This document shows positions 1-11,584 of a DNA stretch of 64,000 nucleotides, piece after piece (position 1 is the first letter of the stretch; each line of letters starts with the position of its first letter). This stretch comes from Isoetes taiwanensis. Lineage: Eukaryota > Streptophyta > Lycopodiopsida > Isoetales > Isoetaceae. The notes beneath the pieces are model-generated. The model saw only the letters and a list, made by a program, of their open reading frames with translations, searched no databases and was not told where the DNA came from. A program made the translations under genes and the position numbers. The DNA is taken from positions 541,344 to 605,343 of the forward strand of contig JAJEKV010000169.1 of NCBI GenBank assembly GCA_021234155.1. The letters run 5' to 3'.

Positions 1-559
1 AACAAACATGCAATAATTGGGTTGGAACCTACACTATTCGACTTCCATTGTTCCTTAATGGAACAAAAAAATGGTCTTTACAACTGTAGCAAGGCAGTAG
101 TTGTTTATTGTTTTCTGGGCACCTGAAGCAAGCCTATATTGATATAGAGATTTCATGCTTGAGGTCTAATCCCAATATTTCGTTTGCATTAGAGCTATTG
201 CATGATAGCTTTCAATATATACCTCGCAATATACTTTTATATACATCCACGTGGCATCTGCACTCAATTACACATGTACGAAAGTGAAATTGTCCCTAAT
301 TGTCCCTTCACAGTTTAGAAGCCATTGATTCCTAGGAGGGCACATTACAATAGACAAATAACAATAATTTCAGTATTTGCATTTTGCATAAAGAAAATGA
401 GCCTGCATCAAGAAAACTTGGATAGCCTAAGCTTATGCAGAGAATATGGAGTAGCAAATAGTTTAAGAAACATCCTGCCCTATAAGATGAAAATGCCCAG
501 GTTCTAGTATATGAATATATGTGTAACAGAAACTTGCATAGCCTGCTTCAAAGCTCACA
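1..559. other. AT-rich flank, nothing recognised
   Basis: No coding similarity, RNA gene or repeat structure could be recognised here. It lies downstream of the kinase remnant in that gene's orientation and may include its former 3' UTR. Confidence 0.4.
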
Positions 560-1082
560 AAAGGCAGGGAATCAAGAATGGAAATAATCTGAGAATAGGC
601 TTTGAAGGGCTTCAGTAACCCAGCGAGGATTGTGGGTATCATTTTCTTCTGAGAGATCTCGAGTCATTTAATGTACTACTTGATGTTGATATTCACGCCC
701 GTAAGACAACTTCGTGCCAAATTGATGAGTCGAAAAGATATTAAAGGTACCTTTTGGACAACTACTATAGCAGCCTGTAAGGGACTCAAAAAATCATATG
801 GAAGCTGCAAAGATCAAAGAGGCACATGTCAATCCAGACATGAATCTAGAAAGCCCATGCAAGCACTCATAATAGTACCCCCCAGTTAAAAGCTCCCATA
901 CCATTGTTCTAAGATTGAAGATATCAGATTGTTATCATATGGCTTGTTCTCAATGACCTGAAAGTAAAACCACATATGTTGTAGCAATGATGAATATGAA
1001 GAAAATATAAAATAAGTAAAAAGTACATTTGGAGCCATCCAACCATATGTTCCAGTTTCTGCAGCCATTATTCCACTCTGGT
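560..1082 (-). pseudogene. Raf-like MAP3K (HT1/STY-type) kinase, 3' exons, decayed
   Basis: Remnant of a plant Raf-like serine/threonine kinase, a cytosolic signalling family. Four consecutive exon-like blocks read on the minus strand. 1082-1027 gives QSGIMAAETGTYGWMAPN, the activation segment and P+1 loop. 957-879 gives IENKPYDNN, then after a one-base shift DIFNLRTMVWELLTG. 804-751 gives LPYDFLSPLQAAIVVVQK. About 650-560 gives ENDTHNP, LAGLLK and SQIISILDSL fragments. The gaps have canonical borders: GT at 1026 and AG at 958, GT at 878 and AG at 805, GT at 750. The APE-motif glutamate reads as N at the exon edge, and frameshifts interrupt exon blocks 2 and 4. The HRD and DFG exons were not found upstream, so this is a truncated pseudogene, or a gene with errors whose 5' part is too diverged to see. 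Confidence 0.75.
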
Positions 1083-1866
1083 CCTAGATACATGCAATTC
1101 TTTGCACTCCGATTGATCAGATGGTACCTTCTTTGCCCTATGTTGCCCATAGTCCTGCAAATCCTTTGATCCAAATAGATGCTAAGAACCCTCATAGAAT
1201 GAAAAACCAACTGTAACAGCTTGTAAGTCAACGTCCTCCTTCAGTCTAACTTGTACATCAAAGAAAATAAATGAAAGCCATCTCTCTATTTGCCATTCTT
1301 TGAGCACGTGGGTCCTTCAGCATCAACCATATTCAGCTATAGAAGAACAAAAAAGAACGGAGCACATCACACACGCTCTCATGCTTTTAGGTTTCCTCCT
1401 GATCATTCAAGCATTGCTAAACTAAATTGGGAGTACTCTACATGTAAATCTTCAAGAACCACGAACTTCATTACTATTAAAGTGGGGTATATTCAATGGC
1501 ATGGCCACTTCTGACATATAAATGCACAAAGTAACAACACTGTTTAAATTGGGTTTGACAGTAATTTGTCAAGAACCCTAAATATATTTGGCCAAGCCAT
1601 CCACTTGAATAGTAAATGAAATGTGCAGAGATTTTATTTATGATTTCAAAAAGATCAATTGAATAGTAATGAAATGTCACGTAGAGATCTTACCAATGAT
1701 TTTGCAAAAATTAGTCTTGGACTTTAGCCATTTGTAGGTATTAGTGCGAGAATCCAAACTTCGGTTTGCAAATGAATAAATGTCTTTGAAATTACGCTTC
1801 CGGCAACACTAACTTACTTAGGATTTTATAGAATCAATATGAAAACCAAAAAAATGTTTACCAAGT
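1083..1866. other. Stretch without a recognisable gene
   Basis: By position this should hold the introns and earlier catalytic exons of the kinase remnant, but no HRD or DFG coding block was recognised on the minus strand. Confidence 0.35.
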
Positions 1867-2148
1867 ATGTCACCACCTCCATATGTCTATAAATCACCCC
1901 CTCCCGTATCACCTTTGCCTCCACCTCCATTTCCCTCGGCACCACCTCCTTATGTCTACAAATCCCCACCTCCTCCATCGCCTTCCCCAAAATCACAAAA
2001 TTTTTACAAAATCACAAAATCACAATATTTTCACCTACTTTACCTTGCTATCGGATCGGATGATGGGGAAATGAAAGAGTTACCTTTAAAAAGAAAAGGG
2101 CTTGATATTATCCTTTGTATGAAGTTGTCAATGCAAACCTCGACCTAA
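1867..2148 (+). pseudogene. Extensin-like proline-rich fragment
   Basis: The first 43 codons encode two SPPPYVYKSPPP-like units separated by a proline-rich spacer, ending in SPSPKSQ. This is the arrangement of extensins, hydroxyproline-rich cell-wall glycoproteins in which YVY/VYK tyrosines take part in cross-linking. After about codon 45 the reading continues into non-repetitive, AT-rich sequence (KITKSQYFHLLYLAIG) that does not look like extensin. There is no signal peptide, and the Met used is just the first codon of a repeat unit. It is most likely a captured or decayed fragment of an extensin gene; a real small gene is unlikely. Confidence 0.55.
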
Positions 2149-2587
2149 GAATATTGAGCAAACACATACATGGCTGAGGCATACATACCCTTTTATGCTC
2201 TTAGCTCTAAACGAAAATCATTACCAGTTTATGATATCTATGCCAATCTCTTTGGGACAAATGTTTTTAACTTGGCGGGGAAAAAAAAAGGATAAGCCAC
2301 GAACCAGTCTTGTATATATTTGCTTCTCCTTTCTTCAAATATATTACACGGTGCTGGAAAATGTGTAAAAGAATAAATGCAAGCTGGGTGTTCTACCTCA
2401 TAAACTTTCAATGTGCCAGCACCAAAGACTCTGCATGATAAAAATGAAGCAGTATTTGAAACCAGTGCCGCTGGCCAAGAGAAAATTTCTGAGATTAAAT
2501 AATACAGGTTCTTGGGTATCAAGCTTTTACCTTACTCTTTAGCTCCTGCTTGAAACAAATCGGGCTGGCTGAACCAGACTGAACACC
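2149..2587. other. Left flank of element B, nothing recognised
   Basis: Runs up to the target duplication of element B. No coding or RNA feature could be supported. Before B inserted, this sequence was contiguous with that starting at 40324. Confidence 0.4.
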
Positions 2588-2592
2588 CGAAC
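2588..2592. repeat. Target-site duplication of element B, left copy (CGAAC)
   Basis: CGAAC directly precedes the LTR end at 2593 and is repeated at 40319-40323 directly after the other LTR. A 5-bp duplication is usual for Ty3/gypsy integrases and shows the two outer LTRs belong to one insertion. Confidence 0.93.
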
Positions 2593-3164
2593 TGTTTGGG
2601 GTCTGGGTTCGGGAACTCCTGCAAGACAGCCCTCTGTGAGGACCCTTGGATCTAACAGGAGAATCCGGGAGCTATGTCACGCGGGATTTGCAAGAAAGAA
2701 CTAGAAAAAGAGAAAAGAAAACAACAAGAACAATGAGATCACAATAATAAGCTTCCTTGATGTCAATGAAAATACATGAGCTCTCGCAATCGAGAGAAAA
2801 CTGAACTGAGACAAGACTCAAAACTCATCTAAAAACTCATGTGCTAGCTCTACTCATATATATAGTACAATGGCCTTTGGCCCAATATAGACACTTTCGA
2901 CTGATTTGATTAACTCACGGAAGGAGGCGATTCTGCGAGGAATCTTTGGCGGTGCCTCTTGAAAAGCACGAAATCCTGTGGCGTGGCTTGGGCGGTGTCA
3001 CTTCTCATGGCGCCGCCTCTTGTTGATGCCAGGCGTGGTCTGCGTGGGTACGCTTGGTCTTCTGTGAGCCTTTGGCCCTGACCAGCGCTTTGGTTGTGGA
3101 TCCTTGGCCTTGACCTGTCCGTCGTATGCATGAATAGTCTGTACCATGAGGCATAGGACTAACA
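2593..3164 (-). repeat. 3' LTR of element B
   Basis: Begins TGTTAGTC on the minus strand at 3164 and ends CCCCAAACA at 2593, giving TG...CA ends and 572 bp. It is homologous over its length to 39733-40318 and, inverted, to 4176-4760 and 14477-15055. A TATATATA core lies at 2857-2864, the probable Pol II TATA box of the family. Confidence 0.93.
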
Positions 3165-3175
3165 CTCCCCCCCAA
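3165..3175 (-). promoter_or_regulatory. Polypurine tract of element B
   Basis: Reads TTGGGGGGGAG on the minus strand, abutting the 3' LTR start. This is the expected plus-strand DNA primer site for reverse transcription. The same place in A reads TTGGTGGGGAG. Confidence 0.85.
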
Positions 3176-4170
3176 GCGACACTCGGTCACGAAGAAAAGG
3201 AGGAAGTGCTTCCGAGGCGGGGAAACCAGCCGTGCGAAAGTGATCCTCCGCGGGGAATGAGGGCGGAGCGCCATTATGGTAATGGGCAATGAGGTCTGGC
3301 GTGTTTGAAGTCGTCGGGAGTGTTGAGCCCAAAGGCGGGATCGGCATCAATGAGGAAGTGAGAGTGCACCATGTCTTCCAGGCGGCATGTGCGTCAGGAA
3401 GGAAACAAACGGCACTCCATGAAAGGCGGTCACGGAGACCGGAAACCTTGTGGCGGCATTGGTTCTGATAAAAAGATTGGGCCATTACCGATTTAAAGAG
3501 CTTACCGGGATGCATCCCGAGAGCAACGAGAAACCCGGCAATTGAACGGTGAAAGGTGCAGGGAGGTGGCGGCGATACGCAAAGGTATCAAGACCATGAA
3601 GAGCATCGGCGAGGCCGTTTATAACCGCGCTCATTAGCGATATAGATCAATTCTCCGGTAGTGTCCAAGGTGGCATTATCCTCCCAATTGGGCGTCGACA
3701 AATCGGGGATCCCACCGGAGATCCGTGTCGAGATCTGAGGGGAGTCGACCCGGCGTGGCCATCCATGACCTTAGTCCAAAGGGGAAGGCGCCCGGTCGAG
3801 GAAGAGGCAACCGTGGGCATGGGGGACTCCTAAGGAAGCATATGGAGAGGGAAGCATGCGTGTGCGTGGGTTGCAGAGCCATGTCCCTAAATTCTCGAAC
3901 AAGATTCTGATCAAAACCGCGACACCGGTCCCACTCACGAGTAGAGTAGTTGATGAGCGGGAGGATTTACCCATCTGTTGGGATGGTCTTACTTTCGAGA
4001 AGGCCACGTAGTTGATTGTAGCCTCCCAAGTCTTGCATATAAATTTGGGCAAACTCAAGATGCGTCGGGATCGCCAAATTTTTGTTTACTGTTCAATGTT
4101 TCCACACCCCACGGAGGTAAGTCTTGAGCAAGTTCCGACATGTATTCTGTTCAAAAGTGCGGGGATGGCG
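3176..4170 (-). pseudogene. Element B post-pol ORF, C-terminal part (split by insertion A)
   Basis: Continuation of the reading frame begun at 17135-15061, separated from it by insertion A. The last ~120 residues upstream of the polypurine tract are the best preserved (frame at 3515-3159), with TPDLIAHYHNGAP, EDHFRTAGFPASEALPPF and LGGEC near the end. A's copy at 14200-14470 carries the same segment with frameshifts (ETWCAL, ITPRDLI, EITFEQMASQPSG). Sequence near 4050 aligns with A around 13600 (both read AQIY in this frame). No known domain was recognised. Such a position can hold env-like genes in plant gypsy elements, but no membrane segment is evident here. Confidence 0.6.
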
Positions 4171-4175
4171 AGGAT
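4171..4175. repeat. Target-site duplication of element A, left copy (AGGAT)
   Basis: AGGAT directly before the 5' LTR of A, repeated at 15056-15060. The duplicated bases lie inside element B's post-pol ORF. Confidence 0.93.
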
Positions 4176-4760
4176 TGTTAGTCTGTGCCTCTGAGTACCG
4201 GGACTATTCATACATCTGACGGACCAGGAGTCAAGCTCAAGGATCCTCGGTCGACCCGCGGGTCGGACATCCAAGGCTCCATGAAGACCAAGCGGCGGAC
4301 CCGCAATCAAAAGCTGTGGCGGGTCAACAAAGGCGCCCGGCTTCGGACAAGTGGCGGCCCGTCACGCGCCAGCGTCGGCGTCGTGATTCTAGGCACTTCA
4401 AGAGGCACCGCCAACATTCCTGCAAAATCGGGCCTCCTTCCGGTCGGCCGCGAATCGATCGAGTGTCTATATTGGGCCCAAGGCCATTGTACTATATATA
4501 TGAGTAGAGTTAGCACATAAGTTTTTTAGATGAGTTTTGAGTCTTGTCTCCTTTTCGGTTTTCTCTCTATTGCGGGAGCTCATGTATTCTCATCATTGAT
4601 ATCAAGGAAGCTTATCATCTTCCTCTCATTTTGTTACATTTTCTTCTTTTCTTCTCTTCTTGCAAATCCAGCGTGACATAGTCCCCGGGACTCTCTGTTA
4701 GATCCACGGGTCCTCACGGAGAGGCATCTTCGAGGAGTTCCCGAACCCGGACCCCAAACC
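4176..4760 (+). repeat. 5' LTR of element A
   Basis: Starts TGTTAGTC and runs to ACCCCAAAC at about 4759-4760, where the terminal A of the family's AAACA end is changed. Contains TATATATA at 4493-4500 after a GGCCATTG context shared by all four LTRs of the family. A clear tRNA-complementary primer site does not follow: the next bases are GC-rich and match no common plant primer tRNA that I can recall. Confidence 0.9.
4493..4500 (+). promoter_or_regulatory. TATA box of the A/B-family LTR
   Basis: TATATATA in the AT-rich half of the LTR, conserved at 14791-14798 and, inverted, at 2857-2864 and 39995-40002. By position it is the likely core promoter for full-length RNA. Confidence 0.6.
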
Positions 4761-4800
4761 GCCGCCGCGGCTGCGGGTCTGATTTTATCCTACTTTACAG

Positions 4801-6640
4801 CCGCCATGTACATTCTCATTTCCGCCCGGAAGAACTCCTTTCTCGAACGGCCTCTCGCTTGGGCGCCATCGGGCGTCGGGAAGCTTAGCGACATGTATGG
4901 ATCTGCTTATGACATAGAGGCCATCTTCGGTCTAGGGCTCGATCCGCGCCACCCACCCCTCGTGTCGGTCTCGTCCCGGTTCCCCGCCCCAAAGCGTGCA
5001 AACATTACTCACAACCTCGGTCCCCTCATCACTATCGAGGGGCCTTATCGGGCTCAACCTTCTCAACCGTACTTTCACACCCACTGAACATGCCTACATC
5101 CATCATTCTTCAGGCCATCGCCTCTTCGCCATAACCATCATCTCCCGGGTGGGCACGGCTATCCACATGTCTCCTTTGCGCCTACCGGGAATATCCTTTC
5201 CCTCGTTTCCCACTGCTCTTCTGTTTACAACCTTCACGGATCTCAAAACCAATGCTCCATATTTGGTTTCTCAACCCGGATCACCCCTTCATCGGGGTCC
5301 TTCCGGGCACAATGCCACATCCACCTCAACCTCAATATCCTCACTATCTTTGTTCCTGTCCATTGACACTTTCACATCTACCTTTGGGACTAACTGACTT
5401 ATCCCACCTTTGGCAACACGAAGGCAAGCCGTTAGACCAAAGTGCTCGGGGCCCACATGGAAGAATTTGAGGCTCTAGCTGTCCTAAATGGTCACGCGCG
5501 CAACCTCAACTGAAATTCCACATCTTTTCCACCACCTTTGCGTGGCTCTCTCATCAATGGCTCATGTCCAACAAAAGCCATTGGAAACAAAACTGGTCCG
5601 AAATCGCCTTGCTTTTTTACTGTCTCATTACGGGACCACGGATGATGATCAACTTCATCTCAAGCAACTCAATGAACTTCAACAAGAGCCCGCAGATGCG
5701 CGGGATTTTGTGGATCGACTTCACGATACGCTAAGTAAGCTCAAGGTACCCTACGAGCAGTTTTGGTGCGGTTTCTCCAAGGACTTCCTCCGCTATTTGA
5801 CTCATGGTGAATACTGCGTCCAAAAACTTTGGAGCGGGCTATCGACCTGTCAATCACTCGAGTCAATGTTTCCTCCGTGGCTCTTCAAGAGCTCCGTTCA
5901 TTCCACTGTCATGGTTCCACAAGCGGTTCATTCGGCCTCAACACGCTAATCCACAGTAGCAGTCAAATCTGGTGCCATATTTGCAAATACCAAGGCCATT
6001 TGGCCAATGGTGCAACTCCACCAATGGCCGCCTCATTGCAAGCGATGCAACATGTGCAATCATGCCGCGGAAGAGTGCACTCGCACTCATCCCACACCGT
6101 TCCGCAACAAAATGGTTTATCAAATGCAAACCACACCTCGGCAACAATCGCACTATCTCGGCCACCTCTTGAGTGCGTACCGCAACTCTATCAACAGCAG
6201 GACCAACCACGGGGATCAACCAACGTCCTCCTTTTGATCCTTCTAAAGCTCGGTGTTATCCTTTGTCAAGAATGGGGTCATACCACCACGGCGTGTCCTC
6301 AACTTCCACAAGTTCAGAGTGCGACTTCGGCACAAATCGAGACCACATCGGTCCGCCTCGGCTTACCAACTCTGGCTTGCTAATGGCAAACAAGGCCGAG
6401 ACCAGTTCTTAAGCCACCAAGGCGCCTCGGCAATCACGCTATCAACCAGCTCCGACCAAATCAACCTCGGTGGATCAACAAGCCCAAGAGAAATTTTTCA
6501 GCACTTAATCCTCCGGTCCGGTAGTCAAATTGGGTTGGTTTAGTTTCACGCCAGACCAAGGCATCACGTCCCTTGACTATTAGAATGTACGCAGCACGCG
6601 CTGCGATTGACACCATTCCTCATGAGGGCGAAAAAAGGTT
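4801..6640 (+). pseudogene. Element A gag (nucleocapsid/capsid), frameshifted
   Basis: Capsid-like protein of the retroelement particle, which packages RNA. The capsid core is visible at about 5640-5740 as DDDQLHLKQLNELQQEPADA followed by DFVDRLH, matching B's TRDFVDRLHILVGKL segment. A Cys/His-rich region follows: CHICKYQGH at about 5970 and WGHTTTACPQLPQ at about 6275-6315. The N-terminal part (MYGSAYDIE, about 4894) aligns with B's MYDTAYDIE at 39605. At least four frame changes are needed to read it through. Extent is set by alignment with B, not by start and stop codons. Confidence 0.75.
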
Positions 6641-7039
6641 CACTTTACTTTTGACTTGGAAAAGCTCATGCCACATGTCATGCCCAAAGTTCGCCAAAGC
6701 ATTTTGAACCTCATGCAAGGCTGCTTGAAGGCCGCACATTGGCAAATGTTCATGCCACCACTAGAGCTCAACAAAGACAAGATACCCCTTCAACATCTCA
6801 ACCTCCACGCTCTCGGACATATCCCAATATTGCGGCCGAGGGTTGACTTACTCAAAGTTCTTTGCTTCCCTGCCATGCACTCCTTTTGATGGAACCAGCG
6901 GATCCTTTTTCTCATGTACCTCTCGAACTCCAAGAGGAGCTCGCCAAGATCAAAATTCCTTTAAGCTTGGCAACCATTTTAAAACTACATCCTGCTCTCA
7001 AGGACCGATTACCACTCCCAAGCTGTTTTAGTTGGGGCT

Positions 7040-7560
7040 GTAACTACCTCTACACCCACGGTCCATGCCACGGTGGGACATCGACAAGTCAACCATGTTC
7101 AAATCGATGGAGGTAGCGCGGTCAATCTCATCACGGATAAACTCCGCAAACAAATGGGCATCACACAACTCTTTACGTGCCCCATATGACATCAAATTGG
7201 CTAATGGCCATATCCACGAGACCTCAAGGCGTCACACCTATTCTTCACATCAACATTGGTGATCTCCGCTTTCCCATGGAATTTGGAGTTTGGAAAGGTG
7301 GCGAAGATCCGGTGACTATGAAATCTTGGTAGGCAAACCTTTTCTCCCGCCCGAGGCAAAGAGTATCCATTCTTGGGCCCCACGGACCCGTTAGTCATCA
7401 ACGATGGTCATCTCAATGCCACCATGGACTTGCAAGCAGGCGGGATCATTTACGGTGACAATGCGGAACCCTCTCTCTCGGAACCGATACGAAGAAGAAG
7501 CGAATATTTATCAAGTTCGGGCTCCACTGCGGTATGCCTCTGTCATCCTACCGAATATCT
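7040..7560 (+). pseudogene. Element A aspartic protease, frameshifted
   Basis: Retroviral-type aspartic protease that cleaves Gag-Pol. The active-site block VQIDGGSAVNLITDKL lies at about 7095-7140, with DGG where most families have D-S/T-G. Downstream pieces (ASPYDIKLANGHI-like, then FPMEFGVWKGGEDP) match B's intact frame at 37381-37001 and continue to about 7500. At least two frame changes interrupt it. Confidence 0.75.
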
Positions 7561-8059
7561 TTGATCCTTGGGGAGAAATGACTCTTGATCGGGACCATTT
7601 GTGGCTGCCTTGTGACCCCTACGGCTCCTTGCAATCAATCAACGCGTTGATCACTTTTGGATCTTGAACCTCCTGCAACTCTGTTGATGTACCTTATTGT
7701 CATGAAGCAACCTACGCTAGATGGCCCGAGCAACCTCTCTTTTCACCCGCGCAAAGTGCCACGCATCGGTTATGCTCCAACCTCACACACATTGTCGGGA
7801 TCTTGAAGTAATACCCCATATTCAGACTCGAAAGTCGAGATTGTGGGCGTTGGCAACAATCAACTGTCGCATTCTTTTGCAAATCTTAGGCTCCTTATCG
7901 TAACAGGGCCGTCAAGGCTTTCAAAAATTCAAACACATTTTAGCACGGGTTACAAAAGATCTTGGGGGAATCAACAAAAGCTTGGGGAACTCACCATTCC
8001 TACCGTCGATGCCGACCGATTAGCAACGGCGATCTGAGCTCAACCCTAATTCTGGTGAT

Positions 8060-9250
8060 CGCGTCAAGGCGGAAATTGACAAACTCCTTCTTGCGGGTTT
8101 GATCTATGAGGTCAAACATTACGAATGGGTGAGCCCCATCGTCATTGCCCTTAAGCACAATGGTAAGATCGGCGTGCATGTGGACTATCGGAAACTCAAT
8201 CGGGCCACGGGCGTGATCATTTCCACCTTCCCTCCACGGACCAAGTTGGAAGAAGTGGGCTGGACATGAGATGTACTCCTTTATGGATGGTTTTTACGGC
8301 TACAATCGGATCTCCATCAAAGACTACGATCAACTCAAGACCACTTTCACCACCCCATGGGTGCACTTTTTTTGCCTACAAGGTGGTTCCTTTTGGATTA
8401 TCAACTCTCCTTCAACGTTTCAACGCATCATGCTCTCGGTTTTCATGATTTCATGAAGGAAAATCCCTTCTTGCAAATTTTTCAAGATGACTTCTCTGCC
8501 TCTGATTCCATGGCTGACCATTTGGATAAATTGGAACTCGTCTTCCCAGAAAATGTGATGAGTCGGCATTAGTCTCAATCACGAAAATGCACCTTTTGCG
8601 TCACCACGGTGTTACATTAGGCCATGTTGTCGACCAAAGCGGGAATCACCAGCGATCCTGCCAAAATCGGTTGTGTGCTCAAGGCTCAAGCACCGGCCAA
8701 TATCAAGGAGACACGCTCTTTCACAGGAAAGGTCAATTATTACTCCACCTTCATACGGGTAGCGGCCATTGCGGATCCATTCATAAACTCACGGGTGGCG
8801 AATCCACAGGCTTGGAATTCCCAGTGAGCGCTTTCAACCGGTGAAGCTTTTGCTTACTCGAGGCACGGTTCTTGTTCCTCCTCAATGGGACAAGCCCTTT
8901 CCGCGTTCATGTCGATGTCTCGGCGTTTGCTATTGGGCTGTTCTTTCTCAAGAATATGATCGCTGTGACAAACCAAATCGCTCGCCCGGTAGAAAACTCA
9001 ATTCTGCTGGCGCAACTATTACGCCCACGGGCGTGAAGCTTTGGGTCTCATTTTACGTGTCCAACGCTTCCGTCATTACCTTTTGGGCAGTCAAATCAAG
9101 TTCTTTGTGGACCACCAAGCACTCCTCTATTTGATCAACAAGTCCACGCCCACGGGCGCATTGCTCGTTGGGTCCTTCTTCTCAAGAATTTGCTCCTTTT
9201 GAAATCGTTCATAAAGGGTGGCAAATCTCATGTTATTCGGATTATCTTTC
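8060..9250 (+). pseudogene. Element A reverse transcriptase and RNase H, frameshifted
   Basis: Copies element RNA into DNA. Recognisable RT blocks: SPIVIALKHNGKI near 8130, VDYRKLNRAT near 8185, MYSFMDGFYGYN near 8270, then FLQIFQDDFSASDS near 8470, which holds the catalytic QDD in place of the usual Y/F-x-DD. RNase H blocks follow (LVPPQWDKPF near 8870, SSLWTTKHSS and LINKS near 9110-9140). Every block has a close match in B's 411-codon frame at 36340-35105. Many one-base losses and gains break the frame. Confidence 0.82.
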
Positions 9251-9289
9251 CGCATCCACACGGATGATCCATAGCTGGGGTCTCGAGCG

Positions 9290-10660
9290 CCTTTCACGAT
9301 GCTCAGCTCTTTTTAGTCACGGCAACACCACATTGGTTCCATGATTTTCAGCGATTACCTCCTCCACGGGTGCTCTTCCACGAGGCAGAGGCGGCTCTCT
9401 CTCACCTTAGCGACAATCCGTCGCCATCAATTTCTCAGGAGGTCGTGACTACACCATGGTTGCGGACATCTCTACAAAAAATAAGGACACCATCCTTGAC
9501 CTTTGTGTTCTACCTCATGAAGTTCGGACATTGTTAGAGAAGCTCATCAAGGGCTCGGTGGTGGTCATTTTCATGGTGACACCCGCGGCCGCAAAAATCC
9601 TTCTAACCCGGGTATTATTGGCCCACGCTCTTCAAAAGATGCTCACGCCCACGCCCGCCGCGTGTGGCGCTTGCCGGTGGTGGGGCGCCCCACGACCCGT
9701 GGCGCTCTTCCCTTGGCGCCGGTCGCCCGCCACTTCCCTTGACAAATGGGGAATGGACTTTGTGGGACCTATAGATCCTCTGCGCGGCACACTCGTGCCC
9801 GATACATTCAGTTCTCACGACTCGCCACCAAATGGGCGGAAGCTTGTGCACTTCCGGACAACAACTGCGGCAAAACACGGCTAGAGTCCTCTATCAACAA
9901 ATTATCACGCGATTGGCTGCCCCCACGGGCTGGTCGGTGGCCGTGGTGTTCATTTCATCAATCATACTATCAAAGGAGGCGGCGGATTATCTCACGATAC
10001 ATCATCACAAAAGCACACCTTACTATCCTCAAGGCAATGGGTTGGCGAAAGCACCAACAAAACTCTGGTCACCATTCTCAAGAAAATTTGTGGCGCTTCC
10101 CGCCTGCAGTTAGCGGACAAAACTTCCCTCTTTTCTTTGGGCCTACAATACTTGTTTCAAGATTGCTCTTGGTCACCTCCTTTTAAATTGGTTTATGGTC
10201 GGGGAAGCTCTCATGCCCGTTTGAATACATCCTTCCAACACTCCGTTTTCAAGCAGCTCTTTGCTCATAATCCACTGCTTTGCACTCAAAGAGCGGGTCT
10301 ATCAATTAGAAACAGTTGGATGAACTTGAAGGGATGCTTATATTACGTGTTCTTCATGGACAACGATTGCAAAAATCTTTACATGACAAGCGTTTGAAGA
10401 CAAAACATTCAAAGAAGGAGATTTGGTTCTTCTTTATGATTCAGTACAAAAATTTTTAAAGGGTAAACTCAAGTTTCGTTGGCTTGGCCCTTATCAAATT
10501 GTTCAAGTGGTTAGACCAGCGTTTTCCAACTAGGCTGAGTTAGATGGCACTCCATTACCTACATTGGTTAATGGTTTTCGTCTCAAAGCATTTCATCACC
10601 GAAAAAGTGAACATCAACACGAGAGAGGCAGTTCAAAGAAGCAAACACCACGAGAAAGTG
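9290..10660 (+). pseudogene. Element A integrase, frameshifted
   Basis: DDE integrase that inserts the cDNA. The zinc-binding N-terminal domain is seen as LPHEV near 9515 and CGACR near 9665. The catalytic core starts with KWGMDFVGP near 9750 and continues to a block equivalent to B's PYYPQGNGLAESTNK near 10025-10060. The GPY/F module (RWLGPYQIVQV) lies near 10480, and the tail TLVNGFRLK near 10560-10590. The same order and end are seen in B, where the stop lies near 18050. Confidence 0.8.
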
Positions 10661-10782
10661 ACTAGAAAGGCGGTATATTATATTATAGTGGAATTTTTTT
10701 ACAAAATGTGGGCGCTGACCGGCTATTTCCGCTATGGGCGCCTATATACAAAAATGCGGGCTCGAGCCCTATCTACTAAGTC

Positions 10783-11046
10783 CTAAGGCAAAACCCTACT
10801 CGGGTTGGGCGGAGTATCTTGTGAGGGAGATGGTAAAGGTTCTGCTCGGATCCAAGGCGAAGGTGCGAGAACCACCTCCATCCGTTGGTCTTGGTCGGGA
10901 TGTTCAGCCATCCCGGCACACCCGGCCGTCCATTCGAATACCCGCGGTTGTGGCGGCGCCCGAAGATCGAACAATTCATCTTGCAAGTGATCCACTCGGC
11001 GGTTAGTGGGCATCGTGCGATCTTCGTTCAAGCCAGCGGCAGCCAT
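10783..11046 (-). CDS. Antisense ORF of element A, unrecognised 87-residue product
   Basis: An uninterrupted frame antisense to the element, between integrase and the post-pol ORF. It starts MAAAGLNEDRTMPTNRRVDH and contains LQDELFDLRAPPQPR and EHPDQDQRMEVVL. Element B has the equivalent at 17689-17930 with matching blocks (TMPPNR, VDYMQDGLLDLKAVPQP, NPE near the end), one frame apart in places. Both copies have a TATA-like CTATATAAG and an ATTGGT box upstream in the same orientation. Antisense genes after pol are known in some plant Ty3/gypsy elements (Grande is one), but I see no recognisable domain. Conservation in two copies favours a real product; its function is unknown. Confidence 0.55.
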   Translation of the reverse strand: MAAAGLNEDRTMPTNRRVDHLQDELFDLRAPPQPRVFEWTAGCAGMAEHPDQDQRMEVVLAPSPWIRAEPLPSPSQDTPPNPSRVLP

Positions 11047-11084
11047 CGCGGCGCCATCGGATGCCGCCGTTCCTCTCGGTTCGT

Positions 11085-11124
11085 CTTATATAGCCCGAGG
11101 CACTCCTTGTCGGCGTGGACCAAT
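11085..11124 (-). promoter_or_regulatory. Putative antisense promoter in element A
   Basis: On the minus strand ATTGGT (11124-11119) is followed about 26 bp later by CTATATAAG (11093-11085), some 40 bp before the antisense ORF start at 11046. The same boxes at nearly the same spacing occur in element B (17564-17607), although flanking sequence differs between the copies. Confidence 0.5.
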
Positions 11125-11584
11125 CACACAAATCGCCAGCGTGTTTTGCAATGCAAAATTTGTTTCTAAAATGAGAATCTTTTCTCCCGCGCATATCTAG
11201 CCATGGTACCTTGACACATTCCTTTTAATGATATCCCCACTTGAGTTGCCCGCGGTGAATGCCATTCCTTCTTTTCACGCCCGTCGAACATTAATGGGTG
11301 TCCTTTGCCATCTGTCACATCCGATCTTTCTTTCCGTCTCATCCTCACCGTTCATTGCTTCTCCCTTCCGTTTTTTGGGACTTAGCCAAATTTTTGCCTC
11401 TCAATACCCTTCTTGGCATCTTTTTGACTGGCACCATCAGCGGTTCGATTCGCACTCTTCATACCTCTTAGCCTCGGTTATGCGCCCTAAAACAAACCTT
11501 TTTCGTTCCTCTGCGCCTTTGTCCTCCGTGCTCGACTTTCGTCTTCGCCTTTGGCATCCCTCTTAGTTTACGCACATCATTCCC

